Below, piece after piece: positions 35,911 to 48,874 of a stretch of DNA of 64,000 nucleotides. This stretch comes from Callorhinus ursinus (lineage: Eukaryota > Chordata > Mammalia > Carnivora > Otariidae). The notes beneath the pieces were generated by a model. That model had not been told where the DNA came from. It did not search any database and saw only the letters and a program-made list of their open reading frames with translations. Within the stretch, counting starts at the first letter, position 1. Each line of letters starts with the position of its first letter. The position numbers and the translations under genes are program-made. The stretch lies in assembly GCF_003265705.1 (NCBI RefSeq), contig NW_020312828.1, positions 59,004,391 to 59,068,390 on the forward strand, in the 5' to 3' direction.

Positions 35911-37490
35911 TGACCGTTCATACACTTATTTTCCTCACACTATTTTCTGACCAAGTGTAGGGCAATAACTTTATACACTGATTTTGGAAGGAAACCAAAA
36001 TAATCCATACGCTACTCATCAAAAGTTGACCTTATAAGAAGGAAGCTACAATAAGACAAAAGGCTGAGCAAGAAGCTTCTTTAAACAAGGAATATGACTT
36101 GGCAGATAATGAAATATGTGACTAACTTGTATATTAGCCTTTTTTGAAACTCTGTAAAGTTAGATAACTTCTTAGGTAGAAAAGTGAATATATATAGTGA
36201 GGTTGTTGAGTTTTCCTCCAGAATATGGTGGGGTGGGGGAAGGGACAGTTTTCCTGTGCATTTTAATTCCATCACTGTGTATGTAGCCAACCTCAACTGA
36301 TAATATACTCACTTGGACATTTTTTGAATGCTAATTACACAATTCTCTTCATTATGTTGTTGGGTCTCATTCCAAAAAGTGGCTAATTGAAAAAAGAGAA
36401 ATGAACTCCATGATGTGCTATTGGTAAATGTTGCACTTATAGTTATGAATAAAAATACTGTTTCACTGTCTCAATGTTAGTCATATTTTTTGTTTGTTTT
36501 GGTAGCCTTTAAAAATATCAAAATGCTCTAGTAACTTCCTCTGGCAAAAGCAGAAGAGCTTTACAGATTTTAGTCTAGCTGCCTGCCATCAGTCACAGAG
36601 TTGGAAAGGCCCTCTAGCACACAAGACCATCTGAGTGACGCAGAAGAGTCCTTTTCAAGGGTCTTGGAACATGCAATCACTTGGCTGCCATCAAATATTT
36701 CTAGAGGAAAGGAATCCTCAAGTCCAATAGACCAGAGGGTCTTCTGGCTCTGCCAAGAGGACTGACAGAGGCTATAAAACTGTCTGTTCTCCTCTGCTAA
36801 AGGTCTTGCCAGAAATCACACAGATTCAGAGCTGTTGAAAATACGGCTGCTTTATTTCAAACTGCACCCTGTAAGGGATGCTGCTTCCTACTCTCTCGCT
36901 CCATCTACTGGAGCTGACTCAAAACACTGATCTAGTTAACATTTGGCTAAGAAAATCTAAGGTTCCAGAATACCTTTCATTCCCCTGTTGTTTCCCCTTG
37001 AGGGTAAAATCCTCAAGAAGCAGAGTCTGACAGCCAGCAATTTGAATGTGTTTGCAGAATATTTTTTAAAGCAAAAAAAGAACAATGGGCAGGTTGAATA
37101 AAGCAAAATTCCTTGTGAGCACGATACCCACTTTCTTAGTTTCTCCTCCTGAATTTTTGCCTTTTACTATTTTTCCAGAACTTTTCTCCTTTTAAAATTT
37201 ACCTTGTAAATTGTGGCATTAATACCAGTAATTTGAAATAGAGAAATAGGTCCTGGATTTGAAATCAGATGATAAAAATTCAGTTCTGACCTGCATGCAT
37301 TAATATCAGAGATTCACCAATTTTCTTCAAGTAACTAGGACAGACATTCTTACTTAATGGGGATTGGATTAAAAACTCTGGTGCGACAAGAGGTACTCTA
37401 TAATATTTATAGTACTGCTAATTATGGAATTCCCATCCTCAATTCAGACCCCCCCACTCTCTCCTATTTCCTTTTTCAACTTGCCTATGG
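35911..37490. other. Unassigned unique DNA
   Basis: No repeat recognised. Bases 36540-36930 are clearly less AT-rich than their surroundings and have no long open frame; a regulatory element is conceivable but unsupported. Confidence 0.4.
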
Positions 37491-37499
37491 CCTTTTTTG

Positions 37500-38515
37500 T
37501 TATTATTCATAATAGACTTTATTTCTTAGAGCAGATTAGGTTTAAAAACTGAACAAAGTACAGAGATTTCCCATACACCACATCTCCTCTAGTCCCCTCA
37601 GAATTCCCCTAATTATTAATATCTTTAGTGTCATATATTTGTTTTAATCGATGAAGTAATATCGATACAGCATTATTAACTAAAGTCCGTAGTTTACATT
37701 TGGGTCCACTCTGTGTTGTACAGTTCTATGGACTTTGACAAATTCATAATGCCAGGCATCCACCACTACAGTATCTTACAGAATAGCTTCACTGCCCTAA
37801 AAATCTCTCCTGTGCTCCACTTATCCACCACCCACAACCACTGTTAACCACCAATCTTTTTACTGTCTCTATATAATTATGTGTTTTCTGGCATGTCATA
37901 TAATTGGAATCATATAGTATATAGCCTTTTCTGATTGCCATTTTTCACTTAATTTGCATATAAGGTTCTTCTATGTCTTTCTGTGATTTGATAACTCACC
38001 TTTTTTAAAGTTTTTTTTTTAAGATTTTTTATTTATTTATTTGAGAGAGAGAGAGAGTATGAGAGGGGGGAGGGTCAGAGGGAGAAGCAGACTCCCTGCT
38101 GAGCAGGTAGCCCAATGCAGGACTCGATCCCAGGACTTCAGGATCATGACCTGAGCTGAAGTCAGTCACTTAACCAACTGAGCCACCCAGGAGCCCCTTT
38201 GATAACTCACTTCTTTTCATTGTTGAATAAATATTCCATTGTATGGTTGGACCACAGCTGGCTTATCCATTCACCTATTGAAGATCACTGGGTTGCTTCC
38301 ATGTTATGACAATTATGAATAAGGCTGCTAAAAACATTTACAAGCAGGTTTTCTGTGGTAGGACTATGTTTAACTTTATCAAAAACTCCCAAATTTTCTC
38401 CCAAAGTGGCTGTAAAACCAGCAATAAATGAGAGTTCCTATTGCCCTATATGTTCACCAGCATTTGGTAATGTCAGTATTTTATTTTACCCTTTCTATAT
38501 ATGTGTGTAGGAAAT
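37500..38515 (-). mobile_element. Old L1 3' UTR and ORF2 end (antisense), split by a SINE
   Basis: Plus-strand order: 'gttctatggactttgac', 'caaccactgttaacc', 'aattggaatcatatagtat', 'aaatattccattgtatgg', 'ctgggttgcttccatg'. A SINE sits at 38000-38197. Confidence 0.75.
38000..38197 (-). mobile_element. SINEC
   Basis: Reverse-orientation copy. Target duplications 37987-37999 and 38198-38210 ('tttgataactcac') are identical. It interrupts the antisense L1. Confidence 0.95.
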
Positions 38516-38529
38516 TCTTATTTTTAATC

Positions 38530-38690
38530 CCTCTTCTAAGAGCTCTTGAAGCTTCACTGTGATCTCTCCCCTGCTGACTTGAGGCCCCTACAAGACAGAG
38601 ATCTTAATGAATGTATCCAACTTTGTTCACCTCTGTATCTCTGGTGACTAGAAGGTTTGGCATGTGGAAGGTCCCACTCATTGAATGCAA
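38530..38690 (+). repeat. Possible L2 3' fragment
   Basis: 'gacttgaggcccctacaagac', then 'gttcacctctgtatctctgg', resembles the end of sense L2. Confidence 0.45.
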
Positions 38691-38744
38691 TCTCCTGACA
38701 CCAATTCATCTGTCCCCAGTGTCCTCAGAACCACTCTCTGTCTA

Positions 38745-39130
38745 GCCACATCATTCTGAGCACCTCATTTTGTGGTTGTATGGCCTTGGGCAAGTCACAT
38801 AATCTAACTATCTATTTATTTACTTATCTAAAAATAGAACTTTCTTTTTTTTAAGATTTTATTTATTTATTTGACAGAGAGAAAGAGACAGCAAAAGAGG
38901 GAACACAAGCAGGGGGAGTGGGAGAGGGAGAGCAGGCTTCCTGCTGAGCAGGGAGCCCGATGCGGGGCTTGATGCAGGGCTCGATGCGGGACTCGATCCC
39001 AGGACTCTGGGATCATGACCTGAGCCAAAGGCAGATGCTTAATGACTGAACCACCCAGGCGCCCCTAAAAATAGAACTTTCAATGAGTTCCTTGATAATC
39101 TTAAAGATTTTAGTAAAGATGAAATGAGTC
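38745..39130 (+). repeat. Probable MIR, split by a SINE
   Basis: 'gtatggccttgggcaagtcac' is the MIR core phrase. After the SINE, 'gattttagtaaagatgaaatg' resembles the MIR right part. Confidence 0.55.
38845..39064 (-). mobile_element. SINEC with internal tandem triplication
   Basis: Target duplications 38828-38844 and 39065-39081 (17 bp, 'ctaaaaatagaactttc') are identical. About 38964-38999 contains three near-identical 12-13 bp units of the form 'gatgcggggctt', 'gatgcagggctc' and 'gatgcgggactc', where other copies have one. Confidence 0.97.
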
Positions 39131-39284
39131 AAATATGAAGCTGCTCTGTATGATGTACAATATAGAAGTCAATTATTGTAATTGCTATGCACATTTATTA
39201 GGAAACCGCCTAATTCAGGAAGCACACAAAAATCTGTCTACTTCAAAATGTCTTATTTGCCTCTGTTCTGGAATACATTATATT

Positions 39285-39317
39285 ACACACACACACACGC
39301 ACACACACACACACACA
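39285..39317. repeat. (CA)n microsatellite
   Basis: About 16 units with one CG interruption at 39299-39300. Confidence 0.95.
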
Positions 39318-39969
39318 AAACTAGTGTCTTAATTGAATACATAGGCCAAATCATGGTAATATTTGAGAAAGTGTCTACATAAATGATAATGTACACCAAA
39401 TGCTTGCTCCTGAATATAATACTAGGGTAATTATTTTAAATTCAGAAAAGTTAAGTGTGTTATGTATTCTTTTAGTTATTTCATACGACCAAATATCTGA
39501 TTATAATAGAAGTAGTTGATGTGGACAATGGGGTGTTGGGGTTTGGTAATGACAGCAAGTGGTAATCAATAATGCTAAATATTGCTCATGTGACATAGAA
39601 AGCAAATGAAACTATGCTTCCTATATTACAAAGACTGGTATAATACTGATAATATAAATAATACAAACCGATTGGGATCTGGGGTGAGTATAACCACATG
39701 ATTGTTTTCTGGACCACAGTCACTCCAAATATGGGGTAAGTATGTAGACTTGCCAATTTTTAAACTCACACGTATTTGGGCTTACATATCTTCATGAGAT
39801 CCAAACCAAAATGGATTCACAATAGACTCTGTCTCCAAGAATATTAGGAGAAGAAGAGCTATTTAATTGAGGCCTTAAAGAAACTGACTTACTAACATTT
39901 TCTAAGCACCTAAAATGTCATTAGGCCTTATCCTTCTCAGTTGATTGTCTTAAAAATATGTATCTTAAT

Positions 39970-40233
39970 TTAAGAAACAAAACAGATGAACATAGGGGAA
40001 GGGAAGGAAAAATAAAATAACAGAGAGGGAGGCAAACTATAAGAGACTCTTAACTGTAGGAAACAAACTGAGGGTTGCTGGAGGGGAGGTGGGTGGGGGA
40101 TAGGGTAACTGGGTGATGGGCATTAAGGAGGCCACTTGATGTAATGAGCACTGGGTGTTATATGCAACTGATGGATCACTAAATTCTACCCCTGACACTA
40201 ATAATACACTATATGTTAACTAAACTGAATTTA
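39970..40233 (+). mobile_element. Carnivore-type L1 3' UTR
   Basis: Starts near 'agaaacaaaacagatgaac' and includes 'gagggaggcaaactataag', 'gtaatgagcactgggtg' and 'atgttaactaaactgaattt'. The A-tail has been replaced by, or has seeded, the adjacent TATC repeat. Confidence 0.85.
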
Positions 40234-40241
40234 AATTAGTA

Positions 40242-40242
<1 letters not shown>

Positions 40243-40294
<52 letters not shown>
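40243..40294. repeat. (TATC)n microsatellite
   Basis: About 13 uninterrupted tetranucleotide units directly after the L1 3' end. Confidence 0.97.
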
Positions 40295-40296
<2 letters not shown>

Positions 40297-40393
40297 GGGG
40301 AAATTATTGAGGGTATTTTCAATGGATTTGCAATTATTTTCTTTCTTTTATCGTATGTCTGACTTCTATACGGTCTCTAAGAAATTAACTATT

Positions 40394-40588
40394 GGGGCGC
40401 CTGGGTGGCTCAGTCGTTAAGCATCTGCCTTCGGCTCAGGTCATGATCCCAGGGTCCTGAGATCGAGCCCCGCATCAGGCTCCCTGCTCCACGGGAGGCC
40501 TGCTTCTCCCTCTCCCACTCCCCCTGCTTGTGTTCCCTCTCTCGCTGTGTCTCTCTCTGTCAAATAAATAAATAAAACCGTAAAAAAA
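40394..40588 (+). mobile_element. SINEC
   Basis: Complete copy. Target duplications 40379-40393 and 40589-40603 ('aagaaattaa[c/g]tatt'), one mismatch. Confidence 0.96.
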
Positions 40589-40609
40589 AAGAAATTAAGT
40601 ATTAATCTA

Positions 40610-42120
40610 CACACCACTCTTTAAAGGTAATCTGTTTTTTTGCTCGGATTGGCTTATAAGATTTTTCACTTTGTCCTTGGTGTGCTGAAATTTCATTTTG
40701 ATGTGTCTCAGTTGGAATAATTATTATTTCTAGTCCTCTTTGAAATCCACTGGGAATCTTAAATCTGTTTCTTTCTCAGTTTACACCATCCAATAATTAT
40801 TTTATTCATTACCTTTTTATGTATTGCCTCTTCCCGAATCTCTCCAGCATCTCCTGGACACCATTTAATCATACTTCAGAACTTACCACACACTCTTCCT
40901 TGTCTATTAACCTCTCCTACTTCTTTCCCACCTTTAAATCTCTCTGTGCTAATTTACAGATAATTTCTTCTAACCTTTCAGTTCCTCTTCTCTCTTCACC
41001 TCTGTCTAATTTTCTTTTACAATTATCCATTGACGTTATACTTTTATTTATTGCATTTTTTCTTATTTCTAAAAGTTGTTTTTTATTTTTTTTAAAGATT
41101 TTTAATTTATTTACTTGAGAGACAGCGAGTAAGTGAGAGGGGGGGGGGGGGGGGACGGGGGGAGGGGAGAGGCAAAAGCAGACTCCCTGCTGAGCAGGGA
41201 GCCTGATGTAGGGCTCTGGGGCTCAATCCTGGGACTCCAGGATCATGACCTGAGCTGAAGGCTCAGACACTTAACCAACTGAGCCACACAGGTACCCTGA
41301 AGTTGTCTGTTTTTTAAATAAAATCTTTTGGCTCTTTCCATACTTTTCTATTTGTAGCTATCTTCAAGTTTATCTTCTTTTTTTAAAACACAGTAAGTAC
41401 TGTTTATACTGTGTCTCTAAGAAGACCAGTATCTGTAATCATTGTGGGTATATTTCTGTTACTTATTGTTTCTGCTAATTCTGGCATATAAAGCCATGAA
41501 TTCTTATGTGCTTGTTATTTTTAACTGTGTGCTGCTCATAGTCTTGAAAAATTCGCTATGTGGATATTTCAAAGATTAAAAAAACAAGGGAAGGATCCTT
41601 CCTTTAAAGATCCACCTTGGTTTCTTGAAGGTACCAAGGGGCAGTAACACTGTGCAATCACTTTGAAATGTATTCACAATCTGTAGGTTATTTTATAACT
41701 AGTAGGTACTTATTAATTTGGACTACAAATGTGTTATTCAAGTGGGCTATGGTTATGATTTCTTAGGGCTTTTCCTCTAGGGCAACTTTTTCTGATGTTC
41801 AGGGGATGGAGGGCAGATTTACTTCTGACTTACCTTTATTCTAATGCTGTAATTCTCTGAAGCCCTAGCTTAATGTAGGTAGAATCTCTTATCAGATTTC
41901 TTATCTTGGGTGGTTGGTAGTCCTTGGGCTATAACTTCTATTGTCCTTATGTTTAAGCCATCAAAACTAAAGTGCAAATTAACTTTGAATAATAATTGCC
42001 TTTGTGGCAAAAATAGCTCCAGTACTCCCTTACTCTTGAGTTCCAGGTTTTCCTTAGAGTTGGCTTGGTAATTCCTTACTACTTTGTCAGCTCTTTGATA
42101 GTTTTTGAAAGGTAGTCATA
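40610..42120 (-). mobile_element. Probable old L1/HAL1-like 5' region (antisense)
   Basis: Phrases such as 'gtatttattgcattttttc', 'tctctaagaagaccagtatc' and 'gggtatatttctgttac' resemble the complement of an old L1 5'/ORF1 region. Decayed, and interrupted by the SINE at 41087-41298. Assignment is tentative. Confidence 0.4.
41087..41298 (-). mobile_element. SINEC with long G-run
   Basis: Reverse-orientation copy ('aaagatttttaatttattta' to 'gccacacaggtacc'). Imperfect target duplications lie near 41073-41086 and 41299-41315 ('aagttgttttttat' and 'aagttgtctgtttttta'). It contains a run of 16 G at 41139-41154 followed by further G-runs. Confidence 0.92.
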
Positions 42121-44534
42121 AAATATTTCATCCAGCATCTGTTGTTGGTTTCAATGGGAGGATTAGTTTGAATAACCCAAACTGCTAGATCCCTGGAAAC
42201 AGAACAAGACATGCAACATTTTCTAAACAAATTGCTTAAATTGAGTTTGAATCTAAGTCTGATTCAAAGTGGAACAGGACACTTTGTAAAAACAAACCTG
42301 GCCAGAAATTAAATTCATGAACCCACCCCAGGGTCTCAGAAATAGTAATACTATTATTCTGTAATAAGTATGTACTGGCAAGAATTTTGCAGTGTGCTTT
42401 TCAGGGAATCAAAGTACAGCTGAAAAATGAATTTTAAAAAAATCAACTCTGTACTTGAAGAGAAATTTTCATAATTATAGACAGAGAAACAAAGGTACCT
42501 CTCATATAATAACAAAGGGTCTTATTCAAAGAAACAACACCTCAATCAAAATTGCAGGGGTGCAAGGATGGGATGGAAGGCACAGAAGAATATGTCAAAA
42601 AACAATCAAAGAAGAGAAATTGGAGACATGGAAGCCAGTCCTACTAGAAATCATTTAAGTCTCATAACTAAAGATTTTACCAATTTCATAATAATGAAAC
42701 ATTACAACTTTATGTCATTCACAAGTTTAATTTTGTTATATAACCGTAGTTAATTTATACTACATTATATATGTCCCCTTTACTGAAGTTTGAGTTCAAT
42801 CAATATTTACCAATCCTCTTGGACTCCTTAATAAACAGTCCAAACACAAGAGTGTATCCAGGTAGTGTCACAGGTAAATATATGGACCCAGAGAGCTATG
42901 CCTTTTCCAGAATGTTCCCAAGCCAGCCTAATTTCTGGCTGGCTATCTACAAAATTAAGATGCAGATACATAAAGGAAAAGAAATATGTGGTGTGGTATT
43001 GTTTGTTCGTTTTGTTTTATGCTCTGGGCAGGAGCATGGGGAATTGATTCACCAGCAGAAATATCAGTATTTGAGTTGTATAATTATGTAATATACACAT
43101 ATCTTTCGGTCCATCTCTCTTTTTTAAAATCTGTTATCTAAATGTTTGACCTCTAAAAGACAGTATATTAAAAACCTTAATCATAACATTTCAAGTTAAA
43201 ATGGCTTTTTATGGAAACCTTCATTACTTGAAAGGCTTTGTCATCCACTTTCTTGATCAAAATAGGTAGTGACCTGTAAAGCAGCCAAGAAATTTATACT
43301 TAGAGTGGCTTTTTCCTGATGGATGAAGGAGCAGGCAAAGATTCTTCCTGGTAAAGTGTGGGCGGTTAATTTTATGTGACAACCACATTATGAATGAGGC
43401 AATAGGAGCATGAAGTAGTTCACAGCATTTACTTCTATCAAGTTCTGCTGATTAAAAAACCAAGGTGTGGTTCAAAAATTATCTGAGCCGCCAGTAATTT
43501 TTGGCTTCTCTATAAGACTACATGAGAATACACCAGAGGCTCTGGAAAGGAAGCCATGTCATCATTGGCAAGAATTCTAGAATTGGCCCCAGTTGGCTTA
43601 ACTGAGCCTTCCAATGCAGCATGAAGGATGGAACTGGTGCATGTAATGGCATGAAGACTCATATATTAAAACTGAATATCACTCATGGCAGTTGTAAGCT
43701 TTATCAGAAATCCTAGATACAGGCATCTCTTCAAAATCTCAAGCACTGAAAGGATCTTTTGTAATATTGCATACTGTATAACAAACATTGTTGTCATCAG
43801 CAGGTTTGGATCTTCTGGGAGTCTGCATTCTGTCAAGGCCTTTGGCAGAGATTCAGGTAGAGAAACATTTACTTTAAAATGATTAATGATTCCCAACTCT
43901 ACTTTGCCAAGGACCAGGCTTTTTGTCCTCTCTTTTTGGTCATTGATCCTGAAACACTTCTGCAACTTACTCAGCTTTCAAATTAACATGTATACTTTGA
44001 AAAATATACATACTTGATTAGATCTTTCTTTTCCCTGGAAACTGACCATGGCAGGCTCTCTTGTACAAGTACTGTATAAATATCTGTCTAATCAGTATTA
44101 TTATTTGAATGGTGTTATTTAATTAGTCCATTTCTAAACCGCATTTATGGGCCAGCTGGTAAAGCCAGGATTCCAAGATATGACCTTTATTTGATAGGGT
44201 TTTAATAATGCATATACTGTAACAGTGTGTAGCATCACATATTACACAGTAATACCATTAAACTATTCCACAGTAAACAATAAGACTTGTTTTTTTCCAG
44301 TACGTGTGACCTAGAACTAAGAAGGCAAAAATCTCAGATGGTTATAAATATAAATTCTATTATAATTCACTCATATCAGTAAAGAAATATACTTAAATCT
44401 TTCAAGCAAATGAAAATTTTTACCTCATGTCTCTTTTCGTTAAATGTGCTTTGCTGTGATGGAAGGCTCTTTTTTTTCCCCTCCCTTTAGGTAGGAGAAA
44501 TAAGGGAGTAGAAGTACTGTGTTTTGGCAGGTTT

Positions 44535-44574
<40 letters not shown>

Positions 44575-45160
44575 TTCCTGAAAGCCAGTTAGTAAAATAA
44601 CATAATTCATTAACATAATTTCCTACATTTTAATATAAATATATATTTAGGTCTTAAGTTTTAAAATAGTTTAATTTTTATTTGGGGTGAGCAGAAAAAA
44701 TGAAACAGTAGGAAATCACTTTTGGGGTCAAACTTTCTCATCACTGTTTATTTGTAAGAAAAAGACTGGTTGAGAGAAATAATTTATGGGACATCCTCAA
44801 ACTGGCAAAATTTGATAGGAAAACTTGCTTAACTCCGGGAAGTAGACAATCCATGCTTGGCTCCCTAAGTAGGCTGAGGCAATTTATACAAACTTTTTAA
44901 AGCTTCTATCAAACTAACAACTTATCGACAATGATGATGACATTCTACAATTAAGAATTACAAAAACTCTCCATCTTTATTATCTTTTGACTTGTACTTA
45001 TAAAAAGTGATTTTTAAAACTGACATCGATTGCAAATAAAACCTTGCAATCTTCCCCTTACAAAAACAAGTCTTGTATGCAAGCATGAATGCAGGTATTC
45101 TTATAAATCAAACATTACGGATTTCTTTTTTTAGACCTTATTGTGTTTTTGTTTCTTAGA
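42121..45160. other. Mostly unique DNA
   Basis: No gene recognised. Bases 43367-43400 ('ggttaattttatgtgacaac') look like the start of the LTR-like family seen at 16999. The open frame at the complement of 43666-43965 (99 codons) has no domain I know. Confidence 0.4.
44537..44572. repeat. (GT)n microsatellite
   Basis: About 18 uninterrupted GT units. Confidence 0.97.
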
Positions 45161-45164
45161 TTAT

Positions 45165-45260
45165 TCCACAAGCATTTATTAAGCACCTATGTAACAAACC
45201 CTGTTCTAGATGTGGGAATTTGACAGTAAATATACAAAAACTCCTATGTCAAGAAACTGG
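45165..45260 (-). repeat. L2 3' end relic (antisense)
   Basis: 'agcatttattaagcacctatg', then 'ctgttctagatgtggg', is the complement of the L2 terminus. Confidence 0.55.
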
Positions 45261-46603
45261 TGAAGGTATTTGATGATTTATAGTAGAGGTCCACAACTAT
45301 GGCTCCTGAGTCAAATCTGAACCACTTCTCTCTTTTTTTTTAACAGCTTTATTAGGGTATTATTAATGTTAAAGAACTTCATATATTTACTGTGTACAAT
45401 TTGATGAGTTTGAACATATGCAAACATCCATGACACTTTACTACAATTAAGGTAACAGACGTATCCAACACCTCTGAAACTTCCCTTTGTGCCCCTTCAC
45501 TTTTGCTTGTTGTGTTGCTGTTGTTGTTGGAAGAGCACTTAACATGATTCTACTTCTTAACAAATTTGGAAGTGCACAATACCATATTGTTAACTATAGG
45601 CACTGTGTTGTCTAGATTTCTAGAACTTATTCATCGAGCATAACTGAAACTTTTACCCATTGAACAACAACACCTTATTTCCCCCTCCCCTCAGCCCCTA
45701 GCAACCCCCACTGTATTATCCATTTCTATGAGTTTGGCTATTTTTGATATATTAGTGGAATCTCACAGTATTTGATCTTCTGTGACTGGCTTATTTCATT
45801 TAGCTTGTTGTTTGAAATTACCTTCTTTTTTAAAGGCCGAATAATATCTATACCACATTTTCTTTATTTTTTTCACCTTTCGATGTTTACTTGGATTGTT
45901 TCAATTTCTTAGCTGTTATGAATAATAAACTTAGCTGCAATGAACATAGGAGTGCAGATTGCTGTTCAAGATTCTAATTTTAATATTTTGGGTATATACC
46001 CAGAAATAGGATTGCTGAATCATATGATAGTTCTATTTCTAAATTTTTTAAAGAAACCACTTCTTATATTCCATAGATGCTACACTATTTTATCTTCCAC
46101 ATGCACAAGGGTTCAAATTTCTCCACATGCTCACCAAAACTTTGTTTTGTTTTGTTTGGTTTGGTAATAGCCATCCTAATAGATATGAGGTAATAGCTCA
46201 TTGTAGTTTTACATTTCCTTAATAATAAAGGACAGAGAGCTTCTTTCCATATGTCTGTTGGCCATTTGTATTTCTTCTTTGGAGAAATGTCTGTTCAAGT
46301 CCATTGTCCATTTTTAATGGAGTTATTTCCTTTTGCAATTGAGTTATAGGCATTCCTTATATATTTTGTAAATTAACCCCCCATCAGATATATGACTTGC
46401 GAATATTTTCTGTCATTTTCTAGGCTGACTTTTCATTCTTGGTTGGTTGGTTGTTTTCTTTGCTATGCAAAAGCTTTTTAATTTCATGTAGTCTCACCTG
46501 TCTATTTCTGTTTTTGTCACCTGTGCTTTTGGTGTCATATCCAAAAATCACTGCCAACACCTAAGTCAAGAGACTTTGCCTTATGCTTTCTCCTATGATT
46601 TTT

Positions 46604-46658
46604 TTTTTGTAATTTTATTATGTTATGCTAGTCACCATACAATACATCGTTAGTTTCG
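46604..46658 (-). mobile_element. 55-bp carnivore L1 3'-tail insertion
   Basis: A poly-T run then 'gtaattttattatgttatgc' and 'gtcaccatacaatacatcg' is the reverse complement of the last ~50 bases of the carnivore L1 (compare the end of 8010-8545). Target duplication 'cctatgattttt' lies at 46592-46603 and 46659-46670. It is an extremely 5'-truncated insertion nested in the old L1. Confidence 0.9.
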
Positions 46659-47370
46659 CCTATGATTTTTATAGTTTCAGGTGTTATGTTTAAGCCTTCA
46701 ATACTTTGAGCAGACTTTTGTATATGATGTAAGATAATATTCTGATTACATTCTTTTGCATGTAGATATCTAATTTCCCAGCACCGTTTGTTGAAAAGAA
46801 TATCCTTTTCCCATTGTGAATTCTTGGCACACTTGCCAAAGATCAACTGACTATATGCATGGGTTTATTCCTGGATTCTCTATTCTGTTCCGTTGGTCAG
46901 TCTGTCTGTAGCCATGCCAGTACCATACCATTTTAATTACTGTAGCTTTGTAGTATATTTTGAAATCAGAAAGTGTGAGGCCTCCGGGGTTGTTCTTTCT
47001 CAATATTGCTTTAACTATTTGGGGTATTTTTTATGATTCCATATGAATTTTGGGATTTTTTTTCTATTTCTGTAAAAAGTGCCACTAGGATTTCAATGTC
47101 TGTTACATCAAATGTGTCGGTTGCTCTGGGTTGTGTGAACATTTTAACAATACTAAGCCTTCTAATAAGTAAATATGGGATGTTTTCCCATTTGTTTATG
47201 TCTCCTTTAGTTTCACCGATGTTTTGCAATTTTCAGTGTATAAGTCTTTTATTCCTTGATTAAATTAATTCCTAAGTATTTTATTCTTTTTGATGCTATT
47301 ATAAATGGGATTGCTTTCTTAATTTATCTTTCTGATATTTCTTTATTATTACATAGAAATGCAAATTATT

Positions 47371-47562
47371 ATTATTTTTAAAGATTTTATTTATTTGACA
47401 GAGAGACACAGCGAGAGAGGGAACACAAGCAGGGGGAGTGGGAGAGGGAGAAGCAGGCTTCCTGTGGAGCAGGGAGCCCGATGCAGGACTCAATCCCAGG
47501 ACCGTGGGATCATGACCCGAGCTGAAGGCAGATGCTTAATGATTGAGCCACTCAGGCATCCC
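47371..47562 (-). mobile_element. SINEC nested in L1 ORF2
   Basis: Target duplications 47356-47370 and 47563-47577 ('ga[a/g]atgcaaattatt'), one mismatch. Complete reverse-orientation copy. Confidence 0.95.
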
Positions 47563-48874
47563 GAGATGCAAATTATTTTTATGTTGATTCTGTATCCTAT
47601 AACTTTACTGAATTCATTTATTAGCTTCCATAGGGTTTTTGTTTTGTTTGTTTATTTTTTTGTTTTATTGTGGGGTCCTTAGAATTTTTCACATATAGAA
47701 TTATCTTATCTGCAACACAGATAATTTTACTTTATCCTTTCTGATTTAAATTAATTGATTTCTTTTTCTTGCCTGATTGCTCTGGCTAGAATTTCTAGTA
47801 CTATGCTGAATAGAAGTAGTGAGAGTGGGTTTTCTTTCTTTTTCCTGGTATCAGAGAAAAAGCTTTTAATTTATCACAAGTGAGTATGATATTAGCTGTG
47901 GATTTTCCATATAAGGTTTTTATTATGTTGGGGTCCATTGTTTCTATGCCTAGTGGTTTTCATGAAAAAGTGCTGAATTTTGTTAAATTATTTTTCTGCA
48001 ACCATTGAGATAATCCTGTGATTCTTATCCTTAATTCTGTTAATGTGTCACATTTATTGATGTGTGTATGTTGAAACACATTTGTGTGTCAAGAATAAAT
48101 CTTACTTGATCATGACATATGATCCTTTTAATGTACTGACTTAATGTAGTGACTTAGTTTGCTAGTATTTTGTTGAGGATTTTTGCATCTATGTTAATCA
48201 AGGGCACTGGCCTGTAATTTTTTTGTTTCTTGTGGTGGTTTTGTCGGGCTTTGCTGTCAGGGTAATTCTGGCCTCATAAAATTTAGTTTGGAAGTGTTCT
48301 CTCCTCTTCAGTTTTTTGGAAGAGTTTGAAAAGAATTGGCAATAATTCTTCTTTAAATGTCTGGTAGAATTCACTAGTGAAGCCATCTGGTCCTGGACTT
48401 TTCTGTGTTGGAAGGTTTTTATTACTGATTAAATCTCCTCATTCATTACTGATCTGTTGAGACCTTGTTTTTCTTCATGATTCAGTCTTGGTAGGTTGTG
48501 TGTATCTAGCAATTTATCCATTTCCTCCGTTATCCAGTCTGTTGGTAAATAACTGTTCACGGTAGCCTCTTATGATCCTTTTTATTTCTGTGGCATTAGG
48601 TGTAATGTCTCCTCTTTCACTTCTGATTTTATTAATTTAAATCTGCTTTCTTTTTTCTTGGTTAGAGTAGCTAAAGATTTGTCACTTTTGTTTATCTTTC
48701 CCAAAAACCAACTCTTGGTTTCATTGATCTTTTCTATTGTTCTCATAGCCCCTGTATCATTTATTTTTGCTCTAGTATTTAGTATTTCCTTTCTTTTAAC
48801 TTTAGACTTAGTTTGTTCTTTTTCTAGTTCCTTGAGGTATAAATTTAGCGGGGCCTTTTTAGATTTCTTTTTTT

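Noticed and set aside
40243..40294. Short tandem repeats as a CRISPR array
   Set aside because: Tetranucleotide microsatellite with no spacers; the genome is mammalian.
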